In this document: positions 32,430-39,820 of the stretch, in pieces
Layout of the letters: each line of letters starts with the position of its first letter
Position numbering within the stretch: position 1 is the stretch's first letter
Assembly (NCBI RefSeq): GCF_000834655.1
Contig: NZ_JXQQ01000048.1
Location: forward strand, 62,001 to 126,000
Reading direction: 5' to 3'
DNA from: Variovorax paradoxus
GTDB lineage: Bacteria > Pseudomonadota > Gammaproteobacteria > Burkholderiales > Burkholderiaceae_C
DNA length: 64,000 nt
The notes under the pieces: model-generated
The model's input: the letters and a program-made list of their open reading frames with translations, nothing else
The model's database searches: none
Told to the model about the DNA's origin: nothing
Position numbers and translations under genes: made by a program

Positions 32430-34115
32430 ATGACCGACACCGCGACCCCCACTTCGCTCCAGGCGCCCACCCGCGTGGACTACCGCACCGAACCCGGCCA
32501 ATACCGTCATTGGTCCCTGAGCTTCGACGGCGCCATCGCCCGCCTCGTGCTGGACATCGCGGAAGACGGCGGCATCCGCCCCGGCTACAAGCTCAAGCTC
32601 AACAGCTACGACCTGGGTGTGGACATCGAGCTGAATGACGCGCTCAACCGCGTGCGTTTCGAGCACCCCGAAGTGCGCAGCGTGATCGTCACCAGCGGCA
32701 AGGACCGCATCTTCTGCTCGGGCGCCAACATCTTCATGCTGGGCGTCTCGGGCCATGCCTGGAAGGTCAACTTCTGCAAGTTCACGAATGAAACGCGCAA
32801 CGGCATCGAAGACTCGTCCAAGCACTCGGGCCTGAAATTCCTCGCTGCCGTGAACGGCGCCTGCGCCGGCGGCGGCTACGAGCTCGCCCTGGCCTGCGAC
32901 GAAATCCTCCTGGTGGACGACCGCTCCTCGGCCGTCTCGCTGCCCGAAGTGCCGCTGCTCGGTGTGCTGCCCGGCACCGGCGGCCTGACCCGCGTGACCG
33001 ACAAGCGCCACGTGCGCCATGACCTGGCCGACATCTTCTGCACCAGCGTCGAAGGCGTGCGCGGCCAGCGCGCGGTCGAGTGGCGCCTGGTGGACGCCGT
33101 GGCCAAGCCCGCGCAGTTCGCCGCCGCCGTGCAGGACCGCGCTTCGCAGCTCGCGGCTGGCAGCGACCGTCCCGCGGGCGGCAAGGGCGTGGCGCTCACG
33201 CGCCTCGCACGCACCGACAGCGCCGACGGTATCGCGTATTCGAACGTCAACGTGCAGATCGACCGCAGCAAGCGCACCGCGACGATCACCGTGAAAGCGC
33301 CGACCGGCGCGCAGCCGTCCGACATCGCCGCCATCGAAGCCGCGGGCGCCGCCTGGTGGCCCCTTGCGATGTGCCGCGAGCTGGACGACGCGATCCTCAA
33401 CCTGCGCACCAACGAACTCGACGTGGGCACCTGGCTGCTCAAGACCGAAGGCGATGCCGCCGCGGTGCTCGCCTCCGACGCCGTGATGTTCGCCAACAAG
33501 GACCACTGGCTCGTGCGAGAAACCATCGGCGCGCTGCGCCGTACGCTGGCGCGCCTGGATGTGTCCTCGCGCAGCCTGTTCGCGCTGGTCGAAGCGGGCT
33601 CGTGCTTCGCCGGCACGCTGGCCGAGCTGGCCTTCGCGGCCGACCGCACCTACATGCTCGCGCTGCCCGACGATGCCGAGCGCGCCCCCAAGCTCACGCT
33701 CGACGAATTCAACTTCGGCTTCTTCCCGATGGTGAACGACCAGAGCCGCCTGCAACGCCGCTTCTACGAAGAGGCCGCGCCGCTCGAAGCCGCACGGGTT
33801 GCCGCTGGCAAGCCGCTCGACGCCGACGAAGCCCTGAAGCTCGGCCTGGTCACAGCCGCCCCCGACGACATCGACTGGGACGACGAGATCCGCATCGCCA
33901 TCGAGGAGCGCGCCGCCATGTCGCCTGACGCGCTCACCGGCCTCGAAGCCAACCTGCGCTTCGCGAGCAAGGAAAACATGGCCACCCGCATCTTCGGCCG
34001 GCTCACCGCCTGGCAGAACTGGATCTTCAACCGCCCGAACGCCGTCGGCGAAAAGGGTGCGCTGAAGGTCTACGGCACCGGCGAGAAGGCCGGCTTCGAC
34101 ATGAACCGCGTCTGA
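32430..34115 (+). CDS. boxC: Benzoyl-CoA-dihydrodiol/2,3-epoxybenzoyl-CoA lyase
   Basis: The 561-residue protein is a long crotonase-family enzyme: the first oxyanion loop is RIFCSGANIFML near 91-102 and the second NGACAGGGYELALA near 140-153. Family length is about 550. BoxC opens the ring of epoxybenzoyl-CoA with water, giving 3,4-dehydroadipyl-CoA semialdehyde and formate. The ATG at 32430 follows AGGAG; the frame opens earlier at 32364 but that part covers the operator. It is followed by boxB after 32 bp. Confidence 0.96.
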   Translation: MTDTATPTSLQAPTRVDYRTEPGQYRHWSLSFDGAIARLVLDIAEDGGIRPGYKLKLNSYDLGVDIELNDALNRVRFEHPEVRSVIVTSGKDRIFCSGANIFMLGVSGHAWKVNFCKFTNETRNGIEDSSKHSGLKFLAAVNGACAGGGYELALACDEILLVDDRSSAVSLPEVPLLGVLPGTGGLTRVTDKRHVRHDLADIFCTSVEGVRGQRAVEWRLVDAVAKPAQFAAAVQDRASQLAAGSDRPAGGKGVALTRLARTDSADGIAYSNVNVQIDRSKRTATITVKAPTGAQPSDIAAIEAAGAAWWPLAMCRELDDAILNLRTNELDVGTWLLKTEGDAAAVLASDAVMFANKDHWLVRETIGALRRTLARLDVSSRSLFALVEAGSCFAGTLAELAFAADRTYMLALPDDAERAPKLTLDEFNFGFFPMVNDQSRLQRRFYEEAAPLEAARVAAGKPLDADEALKLGLVTAAPDDIDWDDEIRIAIEERAAMSPDALTGLEANLRFASKENMATRIFGRLTAWQNWIFNRPNAVGEKGALKVYGTGEKAGFDMNRV

Positions 34116-34147
34116 TAACCGCAGTCCGTACAACCCAAGGAACAACG

Positions 34148-35575
34148 ATGAGCACGATCAACTACAGCGAGAAGATCCCCAACAACGTCAACCTCGGCGA
34201 AGACCGCACGCTGCAGCGCGCGCTCGAAGGCTGGCAACCGAACTTCATCAACTGGTGGGACGACGTGGGCCCCGAGGGCTCGACCAACCACGACGTGTAC
34301 CTGCGCACCGCGGTGAGCGTCGATCCGCAGGGCTGGGCGCAATTCGGCCACGTGAAGATGCGCGACTACCGGTGGGGCATCTTCCTGAACCCGGGCGATG
34401 CCAACCGCGAAATCCATTTCGGCGACCACAAGGGCGAGAAGGCCTGGCAGGACGTGCCCGGCGAACACCGCGCCAACCTGCGCCGCATCATCGTGACGCA
34501 GGGCGACACCGAGCCCGCATCGGTCGAGCAGCAGCGCCACCTGGGCCTGACGGCGCCCTCGATGTACGACCTGCGCAACCTGTTCCAGATCAACGTGGAA
34601 GAAGGCCGCCACCTGTGGGCGATGGTCTACCTGCTGCAGAAGCACTTCGGCCGCGATGGCCGCGAAGAAGCCGATGCACTGTTGCAGCGCACTTCGGGCG
34701 ACGAGAACAACCCGCGCATCCTGGGTGCCTTCAATGAACGCACGCCCGACTGGCTCGCGTTCTTCATGTTCACCTACTTCACCGACCGCGACGGCAAGTT
34801 CCAGCTCTCGGCGCTGGCCGAAAGCGCGTTCGATCCGCTCGCGCGCACCACCAAGTTCATGCTGACCGAAGAGGCGCACCACATGTTCGTGGGCGAGAGC
34901 GGCGTCTCACGCGTCATCGCGCGCACCGCGCAAGTCATGAATGAACTCAAGACCGACGACGTGCAGAAGATCCGCGCCGCGGGCTGCATCGACCTGGGCA
35001 CGATCCAGCGCTACCTGAACTTCCACTACAGCGTGACCATCGACCTGTTCGGCGCCGACCAGTCGAGCAACGCGGCCATCTTCTACAGCTCGGGCCTGAA
35101 GGGCCGCTACGAAGAGGGCAAGCGCACCGACGACCACGTCCTCAAGGGCCAGACCTACAAGGTGCTCGAAGTGAAGGACGGCCAGCTCGTCGAGAAGGAC
35201 GTGCCGATGCTCAACGCGCTGAACGAAGTGCTGCGCGACGATTTCATCAAGGACTCGGTGGCCGGCGTCGGCCGCTGGAACAAGGTGCTCGAGAAGGCCG
35301 GCATCCCGACCCGCCTGGCGGTGCCGCACAAGGCCTTCAATCGCCAGATCGGCGCGCTCGCCGGCATCAAGATGTCGCCCGAAGGCCGCGTGGTGAACGA
35401 GATCGAATGGGCCGCCAAGCGCGACGAATGGCTGCCCAGTTCCGAAGACTTTGCTTTCGTGGCATCGTTGATGGGCCGCGTGGTGGAGCCGGGCAAGTTT
35501 GCAGGCTGGATCTCGCCCCCGGTGATGGGCATCAATCGCCAGCCCGTAGATTTCGAATACGTGCGTTTCGGCTGA
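34148..35575 (+). CDS. boxB: Benzoyl-CoA 2,3-epoxidase, di-iron subunit
   Basis: The 475-residue protein has two ExxH motifs, EEGRH (Glu152, His155) and EEAHH (Glu242, His245), with Glu122 and Asp213 as probable further di-iron ligands; the spacing fits the known BoxB iron site. The protein epoxidises the ring of benzoyl-CoA with O2, drawing electrons from BoxA. It follows a GGAA ribosome site, and is separated from boxA by 125 bp containing a palindromic repeat, unusual within this tight operon. Confidence 0.97.
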   Translation: MSTINYSEKIPNNVNLGEDRTLQRALEGWQPNFINWWDDVGPEGSTNHDVYLRTAVSVDPQGWAQFGHVKMRDYRWGIFLNPGDANREIHFGDHKGEKAWQDVPGEHRANLRRIIVTQGDTEPASVEQQRHLGLTAPSMYDLRNLFQINVEEGRHLWAMVYLLQKHFGRDGREEADALLQRTSGDENNPRILGAFNERTPDWLAFFMFTYFTDRDGKFQLSALAESAFDPLARTTKFMLTEEAHHMFVGESGVSRVIARTAQVMNELKTDDVQKIRAAGCIDLGTIQRYLNFHYSVTIDLFGADQSSNAAIFYSSGLKGRYEEGKRTDDHVLKGQTYKVLEVKDGQLVEKDVPMLNALNEVLRDDFIKDSVAGVGRWNKVLEKAGIPTRLAVPHKAFNRQIGALAGIKMSPEGRVVNEIEWAAKRDEWLPSSEDFAFVASLMGRVVEPGKFAGWISPPVMGINRQPVDFEYVRFG

Positions 35576-35589
35576 ACTTGGGTATTACG

Positions 35590-35688
35590 CCCTCTCCCCT
35601 CGGGGAGAGGGCAGGGGTGAGGGTAGGCGGCGTCCCCACGACAAGCCGCCACCCCTCACCCTGACCCTCTCCCCAAGGGGCGAGGGAA
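35590..35688. repeat. Palindromic c/t-rich intergenic repeat, copy 3 (boxB-boxA gap)
   Basis: A strong hairpin ccctctcccctcggggagagg (35590-35610) and a second, ccctctccccaaggggcgaggg (35667-35688), frame an inner inverted repeat (aggggtgaggg against ccctcaccct). It occupies nearly all of the 125-bp boxB-boxA gap and leaves the boxA ribosome site (AAGGAG at 35688) just outside. Same general class as the repeats at 23281 and 27422. Confidence 0.75.
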
Positions 35689-35700
35689 AGGAGAAAAAAT

Positions 35701-36990
35701 ATGGACATGGCCGTTGAAGCCGGAGTCATCAAGCAGCACCTGATCGACCCCGAGATCTGCATCCGCTGCAACACCTGCGAGGCCACCTGCCCCGTCAACG
35801 CGATCACGCACGACGACAACAACTACGTCGTGCGGGCCGACGTCTGCAATGGCTGCATGGCCTGCATCTCGCCGTGCCCGACGGGCTCCATCGACAACTG
35901 GCGCACGATGCCCGTGGTGCGCGCGTACACGATCGAGGAGCAGCTCACCTGGGAAGAGCTGCCTGCCGAGCTGACGCCCGAAGAGCTCGAAGCCGCGGGC
36001 GTTTCCGCCGACGCGGGCGATGAAGCCGCCACAGCCGCCGCTGCCACCGCGCCGACGCAGGTCGCCGCGGTCGAGTCCGTCGAGGCGGTCTTCAATTCCG
36101 CCCAGTACGGCGCGACCGTGCCCCCGTGGTCGGCAGCGCACGCCTACACGAACCTTTTTCCGCCCAAGACGCCGACGACCGCCACCGTGGTCGGCAACTT
36201 CAACTGCACCGAGGCCGGCTTCGACAGCGAGACGCACCATATCGTGCTGGACTTCGGCGTGGTGCCGTTCCCGGTGCTCGAGGGCCAGTCGATCGGCATC
36301 GTGCCGCCGGGCGTCGATGCCATCGGCAAACGCCACCATGCGCGCCAGTATTCGGTGGCCAGCCCCCGCAACGGCGAGCGGCCCGGCTACAACAACGTCT
36401 CGCTCACGGTGAAGCGCGTGACCGAGGACCACCAGGGCGACCCGGTGCAGGGCGTGTGCTCCAACTACGTGTGCGACCTGAAGGTGGGCGACACGGTGCA
36501 GGTGGTGGGGCCCTTCGGCGCCTCGTTCCTGATGCCGAACCATCCCAAGTCGCACATCGTGATGATCTGTACCGGCACCGGCAGCGCGCCGATGCGCGCG
36601 ATGACCGAATGGCGCCGGCGCCTGCGCAAGAGCGGCAAGTTCGAAGGCGGCAAGCTCATGCTGTTTTTCGGCGCGCGCACCCAGCAGGAACTGCCGTACT
36701 TCGGCCCGCTGCAGTCGCTGCCCAAGGACTTCATCGACATCAACCTCGCGTTCTCGCGCACGCCCGGAAGCCCCAAGCGCTACGTGCAGGACCTGATGCG
36801 AGAGCGCGCCGCGGACCTGGCCGCGCTGCTCAAGGATGGCAGCAGCCACTTCTACGTGTGCGGCTTGAAGAGTATGGAAGAGGGCGTGGTGCTTGCGCTG
36901 CGCGACGTGGCGACGGAGGCGGGCCTCGACTGGGACACCGTCGGCGCATCGCTGAAACGCGAAGGCCGCCTGCACCTGGAAACCTACTGA
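35701..36990 (+). CDS. boxA: Benzoyl-CoA 2,3-epoxidase, reductase subunit
   Basis: The 429-residue protein starts with two [4Fe-4S] ferredoxin motifs, Cys20/23/26/30 and Cys49/52/55/59, each CxxCxxCxxxCP. A low-complexity Ala-rich linker (near 100-120) joins them to a ferredoxin-NADP reductase part with RQYSVAS (FAD) near 217-223 and CTGTGSAPMRA (NADP) near 283-293. BoxA passes electrons from NADPH to BoxB. The start is the ATG at 35701, seven bases after AAGGAGA. Confidence 0.96.
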   Translation: MDMAVEAGVIKQHLIDPEICIRCNTCEATCPVNAITHDDNNYVVRADVCNGCMACISPCPTGSIDNWRTMPVVRAYTIEEQLTWEELPAELTPEELEAAGVSADAGDEAATAAAATAPTQVAAVESVEAVFNSAQYGATVPPWSAAHAYTNLFPPKTPTTATVVGNFNCTEAGFDSETHHIVLDFGVVPFPVLEGQSIGIVPPGVDAIGKRHHARQYSVASPRNGERPGYNNVSLTVKRVTEDHQGDPVQGVCSNYVCDLKVGDTVQVVGPFGASFLMPNHPKSHIVMICTGTGSAPMRAMTEWRRRLRKSGKFEGGKLMLFFGARTQQELPYFGPLQSLPKDFIDINLAFSRTPGSPKRYVQDLMRERAADLAALLKDGSSHFYVCGLKSMEEGVVLALRDVATEAGLDWDTVGASLKREGRLHLETY

Positions 36991-37000
36991 GCCGAGGCGA

Positions 37001-37441
37001 ATGAAGTTCGCCGACTTCCATGCAGGCCAGGTCATCGAGGCCGGACCCTATGTGCTCACCGAAGCCGAGCTGGTGAAGTTCGCCGAGGCGTACGACCCCC
37101 AGTGGTTTCACACCGACGCGGAGGCTGCAGCCGAAAGCGCTTTCGGTGGACTGATCGCCAGCGGCTGGCACACCTGCGCGATCGCGATGCGCCTGGTGGT
37201 CGAAGCGGCGCTGCAGGGCTCGGAGTCCTTTGCGTCGCCGGGACTGGAGCATGTGCGCTGGCCCAACCCCGTGCGGCCCGGCGATGCCCTGCGGCTCGTG
37301 GCCGACGTGATCGAGGTGCGGCGCTCCGAGAAGCGACCGACGCTGGGCATCCTGCGCTGGCGCTGGCGGCTCTTCAACCAGCGCGAATCGATGGTGCTCG
37401 ACGTGGAGGTCACCAGCCTCTTCCGGCTCGAAGCCGTCTGA
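37001..37441 (+). CDS. MaoC-like hydratase at the end of the box operon
   Basis: The 146-residue hot-dog-fold protein has YDPQWFHTDAEAAAESAFGGLIASGWHTCAIAMR (residues ~30-63), the MaoC hydratase signature with Asp and His at the usual positions. It follows boxA after 10 bp with a GAGG ribosome site, so it is in the operon. The box pathway needs an enoyl-CoA hydration after BoxD, so hydration of the dehydroadipyl-CoA product is a plausible role; this is inferred. Confidence 0.85.
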   Translation: MKFADFHAGQVIEAGPYVLTEAELVKFAEAYDPQWFHTDAEAAAESAFGGLIASGWHTCAIAMRLVVEAALQGSESFASPGLEHVRWPNPVRPGDALRLVADVIEVRRSEKRPTLGILRWRWRLFNQRESMVLDVEVTSLFRLEAV

Positions 37442-37450
37442 CACCCACAA

Positions 37451-37486
37451 AAAAAGCCCGCAACGCGCGAGCGCTGCGGGCTTTTT
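37451..37486. terminator. Bidirectional intrinsic terminator after the box operon
   Basis: Arms aaaaagcccgca (37451-37462) and tgcgggcttttt (37475-37486) are perfect complements with a 12-nt loop that is itself GC-rich. A- and T-runs on each side serve both the rightward box operon and the convergent leftward gene at 37502. Confidence 0.9.
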
Positions 37487-37501
37487 GCAAGCGGCGTTCG
37501 G

Positions 37502-38002
37502 TTACTTGGTCAGGTCGACCGCGCCCGAGCCCTTGGCCTTGCCGCTGGCTTTCGCGCCAACGCCGGCGCCCGAGGGCTTCACCGCGCCGCCTGCAGAGCC
37601 CACGGCACCGGTCGCGCCGTTCAGCGTGCCGCCCACGGTGTTGGTGAGACCGCCTGCCGCGCCGGTTGCACCGCCCACGGCGCCCGTGGCACCGCCGACC
37701 GTGCTGGTCGCACTGCCCACGGCACCCGTAGCGCCGCCGACGACGCCACCGACCGTGTTGCCCAGGCCGCCTGCCGCGTTTCCGGCACCGCCATTGGCGG
37801 ATGCGCCCGCGCCCGCTGCGGCGCCGGTATTGGCGCCCGCGCTGCCTTGCGCCGGTGCGGCCTTGACCGTGCCCGATGTATTCACATCGGCATTCACGCC
37901 CACGCCGACCCCAACGCCCTGTGCCTGGGCGAAACCGCTCATGGCAAGAAGACCTGCGAGCAAGGCGCCGACGAAGATGGATTTGTTTTGTTGTTGCTTC
38001 AT
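37502..38002 (-). CDS. Secreted low-complexity Gly/Ala/Val/Thr-rich protein
   Basis: The 166-residue product has a signal peptide (SIFVGALLAGLLAMSGFAQA, cleavage near 28) followed by a near-repetitive domain: units of GGATGAVG and NTVGG-like sequence recur between about 75 and 145. There is no Cys in the mature part and only Lys/Asp near the end (GKAKGSGAVDLTK). The ATG at 38002 follows AAGGAA. I recognise no domain; similar small proteins are common in this bacterial group. An envelope or surface role is possible but not shown. The coding quality is supported by the signal peptide and the terminator. Confidence 0.7.
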   Translation of the reverse strand: MKQQQNKSIFVGALLAGLLAMSGFAQAQGVGVGVGVNADVNTSGTVKAAPAQGSAGANTGAAAGAGASANGGAGNAAGGLGNTVGGVVGGATGAVGSATSTVGGATGAVGGATGAAGGLTNTVGGTLNGATGAVGSAGGAVKPSGAGVGAKASGKAKGSGAVDLTK

Positions 38003-38252
38003 GGTGACTGTTCCTTTCGTTTGAATGGTCACTGACTGACAAGAACCGGCTTTGGGCCAGTTCGGTCGCTACCGTGACCACCTCGGACCATGTCGCCGTG
38101 TGCGGGGCGTTCGCTCTCGCTTGTGGGACGTGTCCGTCGTCCGGAGCGAGGGCTGGCGCGTTCGGGCCTGCCGCATCGCCGAGGGTCTCGCATGACGCAA
38201 CCTTTCGGGTGGCAGGGTCAAAAAGGCCCTTCGCCGACGCCGCTGATTTCAC

Positions 38253-38269
38253 GCAACTAATAATGTTGC
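38253..38269. promoter_or_regulatory. Palindrome gcaac-taataat-gttgc abutting the Rrf2 start
   Basis: The perfect arms at 38253-38257 and 38265-38269 flank an A+T heptamer that resembles a -10 box (taataat). The ATG of the Rrf2 gene begins at 38270 with no Shine-Dalgarno sequence before it. A regulator bound here would block both transcription and access to the start. The rest of the 267-bp gap 38003-38269 shows no gene. Confidence 0.5.
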
Positions 38270-38731
38270 ATGAAACGAGACAGCAAGCTTTCCGGCGTCC
38301 TTCACGTGCTGCTGCACATGGCCGAGATGGACGGCCCCATCACCTCCGAGTCGCTCGCGGCGGCGATGCACACCAACCCGGTCGTCGTGCGCCGGCTCAT
38401 GGCGGGGCTGCGGCAGGCGGGCTTCGTGAGTTCTGCCAAGGGCCATGGGGGCGGCTGGGTGTTGTCGTGCTCGCTGTCGCGCGTGACGCTGGGCGACATC
38501 CACAACGCCGTCGGCGCGCCCGCGCTCCTGGCCATGGGCAACCGCACCGAGAGCCCCGGCTGCATCGTCGAGCAGGCCGTCAATGCGGCGCTCGACAACG
38601 CCTTCGATGAAGCCGAGGCCTTGCTGCTCAAGCGTTTCAACAGCATCACGCTGGCCGATCTCTCCAAGGACTTTCATCGCCGCATGACAGGCGGCGGCTT
38701 CACCCAGAAGGACATTGAACATGCGCTATGA
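38270..38731 (+). CDS. Rrf2-family regulator
   Basis: The 153-residue protein has the Rrf2 winged helix (SKLSGVLHVLLHM, then TSESLAAAMHTNPVVVRRLMAGLRQAGFV near 26-54, and GHGGGW at the wing). Only one Cys (PGCIVE) is present, so the three-Cys iron-sulfur site of IscR or NsrR is absent; it resembles YwnA/CymR-like or redox-sensing members. It overlaps the start of the flavoprotein by 11 bp and probably controls that gene and itself. Confidence 0.87.
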   Translation: MKRDSKLSGVLHVLLHMAEMDGPITSESLAAAMHTNPVVVRRLMAGLRQAGFVSSAKGHGGGWVLSCSLSRVTLGDIHNAVGAPALLAMGNRTESPGCIVEQAVNAALDNAFDEAEALLLKRFNSITLADLSKDFHRRMTGGGFTQKDIEHAL

Positions 38732-39626
38732 CGCTCTCGTCGTGGGCGGCAGCTTTGCCGGCCTTTCCGCTGCCATGCAGCTCGCGCGCGCACGCAAGAA
38801 CGTGTGCGTGGTCGATGCGGGCGCGCCGCGCAACCGCTTCGCTGCCGCGGCGCACGGCTTCTTCGGCCAGGACGGCGTGCCGCCGTTGAAGATGATTGCC
38901 GACGCTCGCGCCAAGCTGCTGGCCTATCCGAACGTCACCTTCGTCGAAGGCTGCGTGGCGAGCGCGCAGGCCGATGGTGCGGGTGGGTTCGTCGCTTCGC
39001 TCGATGGCGATCGGCAGCTCACGGCCGGCAAGCTCATGCTGGCCTTCGGCGTGCAGGACGGCTTTCCGGACGGCATCGCTGGCGTGCGCGAACGCTGGGG
39101 CGCCAGCGTGCTTCACTGCCCGTACTGCCACGGCTATGAATTCAGCGGCCGCAGGCTCGGTGTCATGGTCGAAGCCCCGCACCCGCCGGAGCACGCGTTG
39201 CTGATCGCCGAATGGGGCCCGACCACGCTCTTCCTGAACGGAAACAACACGGTGGGCGACGAGATGCGGGACAAGCTGCAGGCGCGCGGCGTGACGATCG
39301 AGGCCGGCCGCATCGTGGCGCTGGAGGGAGCGGGGCACGACCTTTCCGGCGTGCGCCTCGAAGACGGTCGCATCGTGCCGGTCGAAGCGCTGTTCATGGT
39401 CCCGCGCACGCGTCCTTCGAGCCCCATCGCCGAACAGTTGGGCTGCGCATTCGACGACGGCCCGGCCGGTCCGGTGATCCGCACCGACGCGATGAAGATG
39501 ACCACCGTGCCCGGTGTGTACGCCGCAGGCGACGCGGCCATGCCGATGCACAACGCCACGCTGGCCTCGGCCGATGGCGTGATGGCCGGCACATCGATGC
39601 ATCGCGCCATGGTGTTTGGCGCTTGA
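38721..39626 (+). CDS. Thioredoxin-reductase-like FAD oxidoreductase
   Basis: The 301-residue flavoprotein has the FAD motif ALVVGGSFAGLSAA near 5-18, a VVDAGAPRNRFA segment, the redox pair CPYCHG near 135-140 and GVYAAGDAA near the end. This is the build of thioredoxin-reductase-like proteins, but the NADPH motif region is weak, so the electron donor and partner are uncertain. The ATG at 38721 follows AAGGA. It overlaps the Rrf2 gene, a frequent pairing in proteobacteria, which suggests a response to oxidants or electrophiles. Confidence 0.85.
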   Translation: MRYDALVVGGSFAGLSAAMQLARARKNVCVVDAGAPRNRFAAAAHGFFGQDGVPPLKMIADARAKLLAYPNVTFVEGCVASAQADGAGGFVASLDGDRQLTAGKLMLAFGVQDGFPDGIAGVRERWGASVLHCPYCHGYEFSGRRLGVMVEAPHPPEHALLIAEWGPTTLFLNGNNTVGDEMRDKLQARGVTIEAGRIVALEGAGHDLSGVRLEDGRIVPVEALFMVPRTRPSSPIAEQLGCAFDDGPAGPVIRTDAMKMTTVPGVYAAGDAAMPMHNATLASADGVMAGTSMHRAMVFGA

Positions 39627-39671
39627 CCCCACTTTTTTCTCGGGCTCGGGAAAATCGGGCTCGGAGCCCTC

Positions 39672-39677
39672 TATAAT
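39672..39677 (+). promoter_or_regulatory. -10 box TATAAT before tRNA-Gly
   Basis: A perfect -10 hexamer lies 14 bp before the tRNA. No good -35 is seen at 16-18 bp. Two direct copies of cgggctcgg (39640-39648, 39656-39664) lie just upstream. Confidence 0.6.
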
Positions 39678-39691
39678 TCGACGCTCGAAAT

Positions 39692-39767
39692 GCGGGAATA
39701 GCTCAGTTGGTAGAGCGCAACCTTGCCAAGGTTGAGGTCGAGAGTTCGAGACTCTTTTCCCGCTCCA
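39692..39767 (+). tRNA. tRNA-Gly (anticodon GCC)
   Basis: The 76-base gene folds as a full cloverleaf: the acceptor gcgggaa pairs with ttcccgc, the anticodon loop is ttGCCaa with the anticodon at 39725-39727, the T loop is gttcgag, and the CCA end (39765-39767) is encoded. It is followed by a hairpin terminator. No integrase or repeated tRNA end marks it as an attachment site. Confidence 0.97.
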
Positions 39768-39777
39768 CATTTCATGC

Positions 39778-39804
39778 AAAAGGCCACCTCACCGGTGGCC
39801 TTTT
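39778..39804. terminator. Intrinsic terminator between tRNA-Gly and fahA
   Basis: The arms aaaaggccacc (39778-39788) and ggtggcctttt (39794-39804) are perfect complements with a 5-nt loop and a following T-rich tail (tcttttg). It can serve the tRNA and the convergent fumarylacetoacetase operon. Confidence 0.88.
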
Positions 39805-39820
39805 CTTTTGGAACGCGCCT

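Noticed and set aside
37502..38252. 280-codon frame opposite the box operon end
   Set aside because: Arg/Gly/His-rich shadow of the low-complexity protein gene, which has its own signal peptide and ribosome site.
39692..39767. tRNA-Gly as an integration site
   Set aside because: No integrase, no repeated tRNA 3' end, and no change of gene style on either side.
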